Under the pieces are notes generated by a model, which did not search any database, was not told where the DNA came from, and worked only from the letters and a program-made list of their open reading frames with translations. Position numbers and translations under genes: made by a program. Shown in pieces: positions 16,827 through 27,988 of a DNA stretch of 64,000 nt; positions within the stretch are counted from its first letter, which is position 1, and each line of letters starts with the position of its first letter. The stretch spans positions 434,001-498,000 of the forward strand of contig NZ_DS990119.1 of NCBI RefSeq assembly GCF_000187895.1. Direction: 5' to 3'. This DNA comes from Phocaeicola plebeius DSM 17135. Lineage in GTDB: Bacteria; Bacteroidota; Bacteroidia; Bacteroidales; Bacteroidaceae.

Positions 16827-17330
16827 TTATTTTTTAGAAGTTTCAATCATTTCATCCAGCAGACGGTCAATCAGCGCAGCCTGTTCCTTTTCATCGGCCA
16901 GCTTGTTGCGCATAATCTTCTCTGCGATGCCCACTGACAACACGGCTACCTGGCGGCGGATGTCACGGATGGCACTTTCCTTTTCCGTTTCAATCTGCTT
17001 CTTCATCTCCTCCATCAGGCGGTTGCCTTCGGCGAAGGCCTTCTCCTGAGCGTCCTTGATGATGCGGTCGCGCGTAGCAGCAGCCTCACTCAGAATGCGG
17101 TGCTGTTCTTCACGTGCCTGTGCCAGGAGTTTCTCCCCCTCCACCTTCACGTTGGCCAGCTGTTCGTTGGCCTCGCGCGCCGCCTTGAGCGAATTGTCAA
17201 TGTATGCTTTCCGGTCCTCCACCGTCTTCAGAATCACCGGGAAGCCGTATTTCGCCAAGATGAAGAACACGACTCCGAAGGTGATGACCATCCAGAACAG
17301 CAGCCCCGGATCCGGAGTTAATAATCCCAT
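16827..17330 (-). CDS. atpF: ATP synthase Fo subunit b
   Basis: 167 residues: one N-terminal membrane helix (LFWMVITFGVVFFILAKYGF) and a long charged helix that dimerises as the peripheral stalk. Lies between atpE and atpH. Confidence 0.95.
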   Translation of the reverse strand: MGLLTPDPGLLFWMVITFGVVFFILAKYGFPVILKTVEDRKAYIDNSLKAAREANEQLANVKVEGEKLLAQAREEQHRILSEAAATRDRIIKDAQEKAFAEGNRLMEEMKKQIETEKESAIRDIRRQVAVLSVGIAEKIMRNKLADEKEQAALIDRLLDEMIETSKK

Positions 17331-17349
17331 AACTTATTGTTTTATTTTT

Positions 17350-17616
<267 letters not shown>

Positions 17617-17650
17617 TTAAAAGGTTATACTTTAATTTTTTTTGAATCAA

Positions 17651-18712
17651 TTATTTTTCGGCATGTTCCTTCACCTGCGACAGACCGATAAACACGGCCG
17701 ACAGCATCGTGAAGACGTATGCCTGGATGAATGCCACCAGAATTTCCAGCGCATCCATGAAAATGCTGAATGCCACCGACACCACCGTCATCGAGCCGTT
17801 GATTACCGGACCCGACTTCACCGTGATGAAGATAATGGCTACCAGACTGAGCACGGCCGCATGTCCTGCCATGATGTTGGCAAACAAACGGATCATCAGT
17901 GCAAACGGTTTGGTAAAGATACCGAAGAATTCAATCAACGGCATCATAGGAATCGGCGCCTTCAGCCACGTAGGCACGTCGGGCCAGAAGATTTCCTTCC
18001 AGTAAGCCTTCGTACCATACACGTTGGTCAGCACGAACGTACACAAGGCCAGCACCAGCGTAATGGCGATGTTACCCGTCACGTTGGCACCTCCGGGGAA
18101 GATAGGAATCAGCCCCATCAGGTTGTTCACCAGCACGAAGAAGAACGCCGTAAGCAGATAAGGTGCGTAGCGGCGGTAATTCTCGCCGATGCAGCCCTTA
18201 ATCACGTCGTTGTAGATAGAAAGCACCGTGGCCTCAATCATGCCGACGCCCCCCTTGGGTGCCCCGTCTTCCAGCGGATGTTTCTTGTACCAGCGCACGC
18301 AGCTCATCATGATGACCAGCAGCACCGCACTGTTGATAAACAAGCCCAGCACATTCTTCGTGATGGAGATGTCCAGCGGACGCACCTCCTCGCCGGCCGC
18401 ATTGCGTTCCACGATTTTGCCGTCGTAGGCACCGCCCTCGGCCACGTACAGACCCTCATAAGGACCTTCCTCCAGCCGGGCAGACGAGAACACATGCCAG
18501 CCCGTACTGCTTTTCACGATTACCGGCAGCGGAATGCTTACCTCCGTATCGCCAAACTTCGCAATGTGCCACTGGTAGGCATCGCCAATGTGTCCGAACA
18601 CCAGTTCGTTCACGTCGATGTCCCCCTCAGCGGCCTGTGCCTTCGTCAGCGCAGCCGGAACCGCCATCAGCAGTAACAGCGTTATGACTATGTACCGTAA
18701 TTTTTTCATCAT
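17651..18712 (-). CDS. atpB: ATP synthase Fo subunit a
   Basis: 353 residues, longer than proteobacterial AtpB because of an N-terminal signal-like segment (ITLLLLMAVPAALTKAQA) and a periplasmic region before the first Fo helix, a known Bacteroidetes feature. The essential Arg lies in LMIRLFANIMAGHA. The start codon at 18712 is overlapped by the tail of the upstream membrane protein gene (86 nt). Confidence 0.93.
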   Translation of the reverse strand: MMKKLRYIVITLLLLMAVPAALTKAQAAEGDIDVNELVFGHIGDAYQWHIAKFGDTEVSIPLPVIVKSSTGWHVFSSARLEEGPYEGLYVAEGGAYDGKIVERNAAGEEVRPLDISITKNVLGLFINSAVLLVIMMSCVRWYKKHPLEDGAPKGGVGMIEATVLSIYNDVIKGCIGENYRRYAPYLLTAFFFVLVNNLMGLIPIFPGGANVTGNIAITLVLALCTFVLTNVYGTKAYWKEIFWPDVPTWLKAPIPMMPLIEFFGIFTKPFALMIRLFANIMAGHAAVLSLVAIIFITVKSGPVINGSMTVVSVAFSIFMDALEILVAFIQAYVFTMLSAVFIGLSQVKEHAEK

Positions 18713-19118
18713 TAGCTTTTTTTCTTAGTTTGAGTTTCGCTTCAAAAAGAAGGAAAAAACGGGTTTCGAATATCAGAAACGCAAAGTAGAAGAAGATGAA
18801 GGTCAGCATGAACGCCACCACTTCATGTCCTATCACAAATCCGTAGAACATCAGCAGCATGGCACTGACAATGAATTTCAGTACCTTGCACACCAGATAC
18901 GTCATCGCAATCCGTTCCAGCCCCACGCGATAGTTGAACGCGAACATTTCTATGTAAAACAGGCCGAAAAGATAGAAGAATATCGGAATGGCCGGAAACC
19001 ACAGGAAATACCTGTCGGGAATGAACAGATGATATACCACGGCGACAAAGGTCGTCAGCACAACTCCAATCACGGTCAGTTCTTTTATAAATTTCTTCTT
19101 AACGGTCAACAAAAACAT
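18627..19118 (-). CDS. AtpI-like four-helix membrane protein in the ATP synthase operon
   Basis: 163 residues with four hydrophobic helices (about 15-32, 38-57, 73-95, 101-125) and a basic region (LKLRKKAND). It sits where AtpI or a similar assembly factor is found, between atpC and atpB. The last 29 codons overlap atpB in another frame and read as random sequence. If translation slipped -1 on the A7 run at 18717-18723 the protein would stop at a TAA that overlaps the atpB ATG. Assembly-factor role is inferred from position and topology. Confidence 0.75.
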   Translation of the reverse strand: MFLLTVKKKFIKELTVIGVVLTTFVAVVYHLFIPDRYFLWFPAIPIFFYLFGLFYIEMFAFNYRVGLERIAMTYLVCKVLKFIVSAMLLMFYGFVIGHEVVAFMLTFIFFYFAFLIFETRFFLLFEAKLKLRKKANDEKITVHSHNAVTADGGSGCADEGTGR

Positions 19119-19187
19119 AGTATCGTGCGGTTTTTCATCCGGAAAGCCGCCAAAAACATATTCGGTTCATCGCCTGCTTCGCTCCTC

Positions 19188-19433
19188 TCAGAGTTCCACA
19201 CAGACTGAAATCTGATTCTCCTTGACTTCCACGAATCCCCCCTTGATTTGCAGGGATTGCGTTTCCTGTCCGGCCACGTATTTCACTTCCCCGGCCGAGA
19301 GCGTGGAAATCAGCGGGGCATGGTCGGCCATGACCTGAAATTTTCCTGCGCTTCCCGGAAAGGTAGCCTGGCTCACTTTACCTTCGTAAACCAGCTTTTC
19401 GGGTGAAACGATAACCAGATGAAGTTCTTTCAT
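19188..19433 (-). CDS. atpC: ATP synthase F1 subunit epsilon (short form)
   Basis: 81 residues. Only the N-terminal beta-sandwich (LHLVIVSPEKLVYEG to GGFVEVKENQISV) is present; the C-terminal helical hairpin of longer epsilon subunits, which inhibits ATP hydrolysis, is absent. Short epsilon subunits are usual in this phylum. Follows atpD by about 70 nt. Confidence 0.93.
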   Translation of the reverse strand: MKELHLVIVSPEKLVYEGKVSQATFPGSAGKFQVMADHAPLISTLSAGEVKYVAGQETQSLQIKGGFVEVKENQISVCVEL

Positions 19434-19464
19434 AATTCAATTATTCGTTATTAGCCGCCGGCTT

Positions 19465-21038
<1,574 letters not shown>

Positions 21039-21131
21039 TTATTTTAATTTAAAAGAATGAATCATCCATGGTTCTTACCTATTAAACAAACGTCCCGGGT
21101 ATTTGTTTAAAGTTTGACCATTTCTGTAACG

Positions 21132-21139
21132 CAAATTTA
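21132..21139 (-). promoter_or_regulatory. Candidate -7 box of the ATP synthase operon
   Basis: TAAATTTG on the minus strand, about 95 nt before the atpD start. No clear -33 TTTG. The rest of 21033-21311 is AT-rich and without an evident gene. Confidence 0.4.
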
Positions 21140-21311
21140 CTGAATAAACTCTCATATATGTAACTCCATGTAACATTTTTTAGACTGATTCCCCTAATAA
21201 TAGACATAAATCAAGAGATATCGGACAAATGGTTTTACACTTGTTTACACGGAAGCCGGATATCTAAACAAATATTTACAAGATTCAGGGCGTGTGTGCG
21301 GCCACACCTAC

Positions 21312-21336
21312 AAAAAAAGCCACATTGCTGTGGCTC
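21312..21336 (-). terminator. Rho-independent terminator of the lipocalin gene
   Basis: On the minus strand AGCCACA, loop GCAA, TGTGGCT is followed by seven T residues, 22 nt after the lipocalin stop. Confidence 0.8.
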
Positions 21337-21357
21337 TTCTTGTAATAATATGTCTCG

Positions 21358-21774
21358 TTACACGCGCTTGAAGGTGTAATTGCCTTCCTCGGTGTACATT
21401 TCCGATTCAAACGTACAGTCATACGAAGCTTGAATCTCCTCCTCCGTATACGACAGAATCACCACCCGTATGTTGCGGCCACGGTTGTCCGACAGCGTCA
21501 GCACTCCCTTGCTCAGCGTCCAGTTGAACGACTCGCCACGGAACGAAGCCGTACCGTCACTTCTTACCGAGAGCGTCTGCCCCACATGGTCGTTCCGGTT
21601 CGACTCTTCTTCCGAGTTAGTCCAGTCATTCGCCGTCACCTTCCACGTACCGATAATATCTTCTCTCGACACTTCCACACCCGTCGGGTCTTCCGTGCTA
21701 CAGCTGGCCATTCCAGCCACCATCAGGATAAAGCTCAAAAAGAGCCATACATTCTTTAGTTTCTTCATTTTCAT
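21358..21774 (-). CDS. Lipocalin-like lipoprotein
   Basis: 138 residues. Lipoprotein signal ending in GMASC, followed by a small beta-barrel-like domain beginning DIIGTWKVTANDW, the usual start of Bacteroidales lipocalin-like domains. Probably outer-membrane anchored; ligand unknown. It lies 40 nt after the ABC permease gene and may be its last co-transcribed partner. Confidence 0.78.
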   Translation of the reverse strand: MKMKKLKNVWLFLSFILMVAGMASCSTEDPTGVEVSREDIIGTWKVTANDWTNSEEESNRNDHVGQTLSVRSDGTASFRGESFNWTLSKGVLTLSDNRGRNIRVVILSYTEEEIQASYDCTFESEMYTEEGNYTFKRV

Positions 21775-21814
21775 TTGGTTTTACAGATAATATAACAATT
21801 AATATGCGCCTATG

Positions 21815-23002
21815 CTATTTTTTCACCCGAATGGAATCCACCTTCCGCCGCACGGCCAGCACGTTCAGTACCGATACCAGCAGGAAAAGTCCCCCGGCCG
21901 TCAGCAATGCCGGCAGCAGGCTGCCTCCCTGAAAATCGGGCACCATCCGCTGCAGCATGTCCAGATACGCTCCCCGGGCCACGCACACCAGCAGCACGCC
22001 CATGGCTGCCACTGCCGCGTTCAGCGCCACCGTGAGCACCTGATACGGACGCGCCACCGCTGCCGGACTGAAGCCTATCATCAGCAGGTTCTCCAGCTTC
22101 TTCGTGTTTTTCTGCAACAGCAGGTAGATGCTCAGCATCAGCAGGTAGAACGACAGCACACTGATAATCAGGCCCACCGTGAGCACGATGCCCACCACCA
22201 TCTTCAGGAACCACGTCGTCTTTCCCGCATCCAGCTTGTCGCCTTCCGTCTCATAGCCTTTCTGCTTGAAATACTTCGCAATGCGGTCGTCCGCTGGATT
22301 GTCCACTTCCACAATCAGTCGTGAGGGAGCCGTCTCACCGCCGTCACCCAACCTCGCGTTGGCCCATTCCATGAACGCCTGCGGCACCAGAATCGTGTTC
22401 AGCCGGTTGGAGAAACCCACGATACGTCCCTTCATGCGCTCCGTCCGTCCCCGTCCGCTCAGCCGCACGTCCAGCGTCATCATCCCCATCACGCCCTCCG
22501 AGAGCTGCGGCAGGTTACGGCTCTGTGCAAAGCCGAAATTATACAGGTTCAGGTAGTTGCGCGGAATGATGATAGGAATTTCGGTCTGCCCCTCGCGATA
22601 CGTCCAGCCATCCAGCCGCACGTCGACAAACTCATCGGGCACCGACTCAAAGAACATGGCCGTAGAGAGCTGCATGCCCGCCATGCCCATGCCGGCCGAC
22701 ACCTGAAACTGCGCCGGAGTGAACGCCCCCGTCCGCTTGGCAAACGGCTGCGACTCCATGTCGGCTATGTCGGCACGCGAGAACGTACCACCCTTGCCCA
22801 CCAGGCTGCCCAGCGTGCTCACCTGCTTGCTCACAATCACGTAGTCCTTCTTCATGAAACTGTCGCCCTGCGTAAACACCGGCAACACGTCCTTATAAAA
22901 CTGTATACTCAACAGCACGATGACCATACCGCACAGGTTGGCCAGGAAGAATCCCGCCAGCTGCGCCACACTGATGTGCTGTCTCAATAATTTCCAGATC
23001 AT
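21815..23002 (-). CDS. ABC transporter permease, MacB/FtsX type
   Basis: 395 residues: an N-terminal membrane helix (LAGFFLANLCGMVIVLLSI), a periplasmic domain of about 220 residues, then three C-terminal helices (about 265-290, 315-340, 362-382), the layout of FtsX/MacB-type permeases. It ends in the short basic tail VRRKVDSIRVKK. Its ATPase is encoded 21 nt upstream. Such pairs move lipoproteins, peptides or act mechanically on cell-wall enzymes; the cargo here is unknown. Confidence 0.85.
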   Translation of the reverse strand: MIWKLLRQHISVAQLAGFFLANLCGMVIVLLSIQFYKDVLPVFTQGDSFMKKDYVIVSKQVSTLGSLVGKGGTFSRADIADMESQPFAKRTGAFTPAQFQVSAGMGMAGMQLSTAMFFESVPDEFVDVRLDGWTYREGQTEIPIIIPRNYLNLYNFGFAQSRNLPQLSEGVMGMMTLDVRLSGRGRTERMKGRIVGFSNRLNTILVPQAFMEWANARLGDGGETAPSRLIVEVDNPADDRIAKYFKQKGYETEGDKLDAGKTTWFLKMVVGIVLTVGLIISVLSFYLLMLSIYLLLQKNTKKLENLLMIGFSPAAVARPYQVLTVALNAAVAAMGVLLVCVARGAYLDMLQRMVPDFQGGSLLPALLTAGGLFLLVSVLNVLAVRRKVDSIRVKK

Positions 23003-23023
23003 ATCCGTCTTCGTTTTAATCCC

Positions 23024-23668
23024 TTACAAACTCAGCACCCTGTCATACTCCAGCGGCAGGTGCTTGCCGATGGACGTCACAATCACTCCTGCTCCCTGGC
23101 GGGCCGCCTCCTCCTTCAGGATGCGCGCCATAATCTGCCCGTTGCCGTCGTCCAGGTGGCTCACCGGCTCATCCAGGAAGAAAAAGTCGGCCGGCTGACA
23201 CAGCATCCGCACGAAAGCCACGCGCTGCTGCTGTCCGTACGACATCTTGCCCACTTTCACGTCCCACTTGTCGGCGATGCCCAGCTGCTCAAACCAGTCC
23301 TTCACCTGCTGCTTGCGGCAGAAGCCCGTCAGCCCGTTCTTCAGCTGCACGTTCTCCCATGCCGTCAGTTCCCCGAACAGGCGGAGCTCCTGAAACAGCA
23401 TACTCAGCGAACGCTTGCGGATGTCGGTCCACTGCTTCACCGTGAGTTTCCGCACATTCTCCCCGTCGAAGGTGATAATCCCCTGGTAGTCCGTACGGTA
23501 CCCGTAAATAAAACTGCAAAGCGACGACTTGCCTGTGCCCGACGCCGCTTCAATCAGATACATCTTTCCCTTCTGGAAAGCCACCTGCCGGTGCCACACG
23601 TCAGACACGATTCCGTCGCGTCCGGCGAATACCTCCGGCAGGGTTTGCTGTAATTCTATTGTGTTCAT
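23024..23668 (-). CDS. ABC transporter ATP-binding protein
   Basis: 214 residues from the Met of MNTIELQQTLPEVF; upstream in-frame codons extend into an AT-rich repeat and are unlikely to be coding. Walker A ASGTGKSS, signature MSYGQQQRVAF, Walker B FFFLDEPVSHLD, and a closing His-switch region in GVIVTSIGKH (Ser-Ile-Gly-Lys-His). The Q of the signature and the shortness match LolD/MacB-type ATPases. Partner of the permease that follows. Confidence 0.88.
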   Translation of the reverse strand: MNTIELQQTLPEVFAGRDGIVSDVWHRQVAFQKGKMYLIEAASGTGKSSLCSFIYGYRTDYQGIITFDGENVRKLTVKQWTDIRKRSLSMLFQELRLFGELTAWENVQLKNGLTGFCRKQQVKDWFEQLGIADKWDVKVGKMSYGQQQRVAFVRMLCQPADFFFLDEPVSHLDDGNGQIMARILKEEAARQGAGVIVTSIGKHLPLEYDRVLSL

Positions 23669-23671
23669 TTC

Positions 23672-23758
23672 ATTCAATGAATAATTAATAATGAACAATG
23701 AAAAACGAGTGAATGCTCTTCGTTATTCATTATTCATTATTCACTATTAATTATTAAC
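23672..23758. repeat. AT-rich dispersed intergenic repeat upstream of the ABC genes
   Basis: aatgaataattaataatgaa and aacaatgaaaaacgag pair with cttcgttattcattattcat; similar to the copy at 16180. Confidence 0.6.
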
Positions 23759-25246
23759 TATCTGTACCAGCTGCTTCAGCGCATTCTCCTTGCGGTTCTT
23801 CAGCTGCAACACCATGCGCGCCTTGGTCGGTTCATCCGATTCCACGCTCAGGTAGTCCAGCATGCTCACGTATGGCACCTGCGGAAGCACGGCAGCCAGT
23901 GCCTGGAAGTTTACGTTCAGGTAGAAATGCTTGTCCTTCACGTCTTTGGCCCAGTCACAGTCTTTCAGCGACAGTCCCTTCACCTCACGGCCAATCAGGT
24001 CTTCCTGATTCGTCAGGTAGAAGCGGTCATCCTTCACGCCCAGCCAGAAAGACACCGGTCCGCGGCCCATGCCCAGCATGGCACCGTTGGCAGCCACAAA
24101 CTGATAAGCATTCTCGCCCTTGTTTACCAGGCGCATCTGTCCGTTTGTCATGGCCAGCATCGGTTTCAAGTCTTCAAACGTGCGCATAAAGTCACTGTTC
24201 GTCACGTCGGCATACAGGATGAAGCCCGGCTTCATCGACATTTCCGGCATGGCCACTGCCACGTCACCCTTCACCGCCTTGAAGATAGCCTCAAAGTCGA
24301 GCGGCATCATCGAGTTGTCCAGCTCCTGACGCACCGTCGGGTTCTCGCGCAGCAGTTCGTACGCCTTCTCACCGTTCACGTTGGCAGCCATCCAGCACAC
24401 CGTATTGGCCGGGAACGTCTTCAGGTACGTACCGTCCAGTTCCCCGCTCACTTCCGCCTGCTTTTGCAGCAACTCCTTGAACTTGCCACCCAGCAGCGCT
24501 TCCACTTCCACCACGGCTTTTCCTTCTTCAAAGTCGAGCGTAGTAAACAGTTTCAAATCATTCAGGTTCAAGTCAGCCGGCAGTCCCATGGTCATCGGTC
24601 CCCAATAACTTTTCGGCATGGCATCCAGTGCAGTCACCATTGCCACATCCTCGTCGGCATCCTCTAATTTCTTGAATTCCGGAGTGCCCGAATAGCCCTC
24701 CCCTTTCTTCTGGCGCAGCCACATCGAAGCCTGATGCTGCAAGTCCTTCGGGTTGCCGTTGCCCGCCAGCATCATGAACGCATCGTCCGTCCAGGCCATC
24801 AGTCCGCCGCCACCCACGGTCCAGCGGCAACCGTCGCCGTCGGCAGGCGCCTCACACGCCTTCTGCTCCTGAAGCATTGCAATCAAATCTTCCAGTTTTC
24901 CCTTGTCGGCCATGCGCACCAGCACACCGCCCATTTGCATCTGAGAAGCCCCAAAGAAATACACCCGGTCGGTCAGTTTCAGTCCGCTTTCCTCCGGATT
25001 CTCCATCAGTTTGTCCACCAGGGCATCCGCATTGCCCTTCAGGCTCGATTTCATCATCTGCCCCATCGACTGCTTTGCCTGATCGTTCAGGTCACACTTC
25101 TGTGCCATATCCATCAGGTCGAACGAGAATACAGCAGCCGCATCTTTCGGCAATGCATTGGTGTACGCATTGTCTTCCCCGCAGGCAGACAACAGGAAAG
25201 CCATACCCAGTGCCAGGCTTCCCATCCATTTCCATGTCTTTTTCAT
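23747..25246 (-). CDS. DUF4836 family lipoprotein
   Basis: About 499 residues. Lipoprotein signal ending in FLLSACGED, then ALPKDAAAVFSFDLMDMAQK, the typical opening of DUF4836 proteins of Bacteroidetes, in which a beta-rich domain appears twice. Function unknown; cell-envelope location follows from the lipobox. 24 nt after rsmE, same strand. Confidence 0.82.
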   Translation of the reverse strand: MKKTWKWMGSLALGMAFLLSACGEDNAYTNALPKDAAAVFSFDLMDMAQKCDLNDQAKQSMGQMMKSSLKGNADALVDKLMENPEESGLKLTDRVYFFGASQMQMGGVLVRMADKGKLEDLIAMLQEQKACEAPADGDGCRWTVGGGGLMAWTDDAFMMLAGNGNPKDLQHQASMWLRQKKGEGYSGTPEFKKLEDADEDVAMVTALDAMPKSYWGPMTMGLPADLNLNDLKLFTTLDFEEGKAVVEVEALLGGKFKELLQKQAEVSGELDGTYLKTFPANTVCWMAANVNGEKAYELLRENPTVRQELDNSMMPLDFEAIFKAVKGDVAVAMPEMSMKPGFILYADVTNSDFMRTFEDLKPMLAMTNGQMRLVNKGENAYQFVAANGAMLGMGRGPVSFWLGVKDDRFYLTNQEDLIGREVKGLSLKDCDWAKDVKDKHFYLNVNFQALAAVLPQVPYVSMLDYLSVESDEPTKARMVLQLKNRKENALKQLVQIVNN

Positions 25247-25276
25247 AATCATTTATTTAAAAGTTACACATCACCT

Positions 25277-25978
25277 TCATTCCGCGTGTGTCAGGTTCAT
25301 CAGGTGTACGGCCACCAGCGCCGCCGTCTCCGTGCGCAGACGCGACTTGCCCAGGCTCACGGCCTGAAAACCTTTTTCAGCCGCCAGTGCCACTTCCTCC
25401 GGACTAAAGTCCCCCTCCGGGCCAATCAGCACCACGGCATCCTCATCCTTGCGGAGCACATCGCGCAGAAGGGGCTTTTCCCCCTCATAACAGTGCGCAA
25501 TGAACTTCTGCCCCGTAAATTCCCGCTCCATAAAGCGGCGGAAATCCGTCATCTCGTTTACCACCGGCTTGCGCGCCTTGAGCGACTGCTTTACGGCCGA
25601 CACCACGATTTTCTCCACCCGTTCCGTCTTGATAACCTTCCGTTCCGAAAAACGGCAGTTCAGGAAAGTCAGCTCGTCGAAACCGATTTCCGTGGCCTTT
25701 TCCGCCAGCCATTCCATGCGGTCCATGTTCTTGGTAGGTGCCAGTGCCAGGTGCAGATGCCCTTTCCAGAAAGGTTCCTGCTCCGTTTTCTCCACCACCT
25801 TCACCACACAGCGCTTCTGCGTGGCAGCCGAAATGACCGCCCGATAGAAGCAGCCTTTCCCGTCGGTCAGGGTAATCTCCTCGCCCACTCCCAGGCGCAA
25901 CACCCGCAGACAGTGTCCGGCCTCTTCCTCCGGCAGCTCCATGGTCTGCGCAATATCCGGTGCATAAAACACGTGCAT
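25277..25978 (-). CDS. rsmE: 16S rRNA (uracil1498-N3)-methyltransferase
   Basis: 233 residues, full length. N-terminal PUA-like domain (MHVFYAPDI, HCLRVLRLG) and a C-terminal SPOUT domain with the knot motifs LIGPEGDFSPEE and VSLGKSRLRTETAA. It methylates N3 of U1498 in 16S rRNA using SAM. It follows the BFN gene by 4 nt. Confidence 0.93.
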   Translation of the reverse strand: MHVFYAPDIAQTMELPEEEAGHCLRVLRLGVGEEITLTDGKGCFYRAVISAATQKRCVVKVVEKTEQEPFWKGHLHLALAPTKNMDRMEWLAEKATEIGFDELTFLNCRFSERKVIKTERVEKIVVSAVKQSLKARKPVVNEMTDFRRFMEREFTGQKFIAHCYEGEKPLLRDVLRKDEDAVVLIGPEGDFSPEEVALAAEKGFQAVSLGKSRLRTETAALVAVHLMNLTHAE

Positions 25979-25982
25979 AGAC

Positions 25983-26687
25983 TTATTCCTTTTCGTTAGC
26001 TTCTTCTTCCAGACTGTCGTCTGTTTCCCCTCTCTCCTTACGAGCCTGCATTTCGCGCTTAATCAGCTCTGCATACTCGTAGTTTTCCTCACGGATGGCC
26101 TTTTCCATCTCCTTCTCCAGGTAAAACATCGGCAATCCGCGCAACAACGCCGCCTGCAAGTGCGATACAGACTTCTTGGCAAAATCCGGCACCCGGTTTT
26201 CCAGCATCTCCGTTCTGATATAGAACGGTGCCTCTCCCAGGGTAGCGAGCACCAGCGCATCGGCCAGTTTCACGGTCAGTTCCACCACCGTGCCGTCCGC
26301 CTTGCGCATATAGACACTGGTCTGCGGTACCTGGTCTTCCTTTCCCCACAGCACAGCCTTTTCCACCGTAGCCCCATAATGCTCCTTCAGCATCTTCAGC
26401 ATCTGGTAGTGCACCGAAAGGTCCACCGCCTCCGGCGCATCCAGCGACACGTCCAGCAAGTCTGCTTCGTCGGCATTGATGATAGCCATGAACTTACGGT
26501 GCGGCTCTTCCTTCTCTTCCAGCATCATCTTGTAATTGTAGCCGTTTGCCATCAGCATATCCATTTTGTCCGCATCCGTCAGCACCTCATCGAATGTCAG
26601 GTCCTTTACCAGTTCTACCGGGTTTATCATCTCTGTAATGTAGCTGACTTTCAGTTCTGTCAGTCCTTCGTTTCCTTTGAATTCCAT
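25983..26687 (-). CDS. Bifunctional nuclease (BFN/DUF151) family protein
   Basis: 234 residues. The first two thirds form the BFN/DUF151 domain (SVYMRKADGTVVELTVKLADALVLATL). The C-terminal part has a UVR-like helical hairpin (YLEKEMEKAIREENYEYAELIKREMQARKE), as in UvrB/UvrC-interacting motifs. The fused arrangement is common in Bacteroidetes. Nuclease activity is reported for plant members; not shown for bacterial ones by sequence alone. Probably co-transcribed with rsmE and the upstream permease. Confidence 0.82.
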   Translation of the reverse strand: MEFKGNEGLTELKVSYITEMINPVELVKDLTFDEVLTDADKMDMLMANGYNYKMMLEEKEEPHRKFMAIINADEADLLDVSLDAPEAVDLSVHYQMLKMLKEHYGATVEKAVLWGKEDQVPQTSVYMRKADGTVVELTVKLADALVLATLGEAPFYIRTEMLENRVPDFAKKSVSHLQAALLRGLPMFYLEKEMEKAIREENYEYAELIKREMQARKERGETDDSLEEEANEKE

Positions 26688-26700
26688 AGTGAAATCTCAT

Positions 26701-27966
26701 TTAATTGTTATTACTATTATGCTTATATTTAAATACCACTGAAAAGACTACGGCCACCACCAGCGCATAAGCTGCAAACACGAACCATGCGTAGCTCCAG
26801 CCTTCCACCTGCGGCGCCTGCGAGTTGAAGTCCACAAAGCAGTTCACCACCGCCTGCGCACTCAGCGTACCCACCGTAGCACCGATACCGTTGGTCATGA
26901 TAATGAACAGTCCCTGCGCGCTCGAGCGGATAGACAGATCCGTCTCCTTGTCGACAAACAGCGAACCCGACACGTTGAAGAAGTCGAATGCCACGCCATA
27001 CACCAGCATGGACAGCACGAACATCCACACCCCGCTGCCCGGGTCACCCAGGCCGAACAGTCCGAAGCGGAGCACCCATGCCACCATGGCAATCAGCATC
27101 ACCCGCTTGATGCCGAAACGTCCCAGGAAGAACGGAATCAGCAGGATACAGCACGTTTCACTGATTTGCGAGAGCGAAATCAGCAGGTTGGCATGCTGCA
27201 CGCCAAACGTGTCGGCATATTCCGGAATGGCGCTGAAGCTGGTGATAAACGGATTGGCAAACCCGTTCGTAATCTGCAGCGACACACCCAGCAGCATCGA
27301 GAAGATGAAGAACACCGCCATCTTGCGGTTCTTGAACAGCAGAAACGCCTTCAGTCCCAGTGCCTCCACCAGCGACTTGCGTCCTCCCTGTGCACGGCTC
27401 ACCGGACATTCCGGCAGTGTCTGGGCATATACAGCCAGCACCACGCCCCAGGCCGCACACGTAAAGAACTGCATATAGTTCGACTGGAATCCCAGCAAAT
27501 CTACCAGCCACATGGAACAGATGAAACCGATGGTGTCGAACGTACGTATCGGCGGAAAAGCCTTGATGGTGTCCAGTCCCGCCTTATCCAGCGCCGTATA
27601 GGCCACCGAATTCGACAAAGCCAGCGTAGGCATGTAGAACGCCACACTCACGGAGTAGAACGAGAACAACGGTGCAAATTCCACCTGCGGTCCCGTAGTC
27701 ATGGCATAGTAACCCGCTCCTCCCATAAACAAGGCTGCCAGCAAATGGCTCAGCCCCAACAACCGTTGCGCCGGAACCCAGCGGTCGGCAATGATACCCA
27801 GCACAGCCGGCATAAACAGGGACACAATCCCCTGCATGGCGTAAAAAATTCCGATATGTCCACCCAGTCCCACGCCTGCCAGGTACGTACCCATCGAAGT
27901 AAGATAGGCCCCCCACACAGCAAACTGCAGGAAGTTCATGACAATCAGTCTCAGTTTCATGTTCAT
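26701..27966 (-). CDS. MFS permease, nucleoside:H+ symporter (NupG-like)
   Basis: 421 residues with about 12 membrane helices. The opening MKLRLIVMNFLQFAVWGAYLTSMGTYL and the N-terminal half (GIFYAMQGIVSLFMPAVLGIIADRW) match the nucleoside symporter family (NupG/XapB). It should import nucleosides across the inner membrane with protons. 13 nt before the BFN gene and 22 nt after the SLBB gene, so part of a minus-strand block, though without obvious shared function. Confidence 0.83.
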   Translation of the reverse strand: MNMKLRLIVMNFLQFAVWGAYLTSMGTYLAGVGLGGHIGIFYAMQGIVSLFMPAVLGIIADRWVPAQRLLGLSHLLAALFMGGAGYYAMTTGPQVEFAPLFSFYSVSVAFYMPTLALSNSVAYTALDKAGLDTIKAFPPIRTFDTIGFICSMWLVDLLGFQSNYMQFFTCAAWGVVLAVYAQTLPECPVSRAQGGRKSLVEALGLKAFLLFKNRKMAVFFIFSMLLGVSLQITNGFANPFITSFSAIPEYADTFGVQHANLLISLSQISETCCILLIPFFLGRFGIKRVMLIAMVAWVLRFGLFGLGDPGSGVWMFVLSMLVYGVAFDFFNVSGSLFVDKETDLSIRSSAQGLFIIMTNGIGATVGTLSAQAVVNCFVDFNSQAPQVEGWSYAWFVFAAYALVVAVVFSVVFKYKHNSNNN

Positions 27967-27988
27967 ATACTCATAGATTTATTAAAGG

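Noticed and set aside
17642-18676. Long plus-strand open frame of 344 codons opposite atpB
   Set aside because: It is the antisense shadow of atpB: His/Arg/Gln-rich with no family signs. The same applies to 33312-34478 (opposite the DnaB-like gene) and 24734-25999 (opposite DUF4836 and rsmE).
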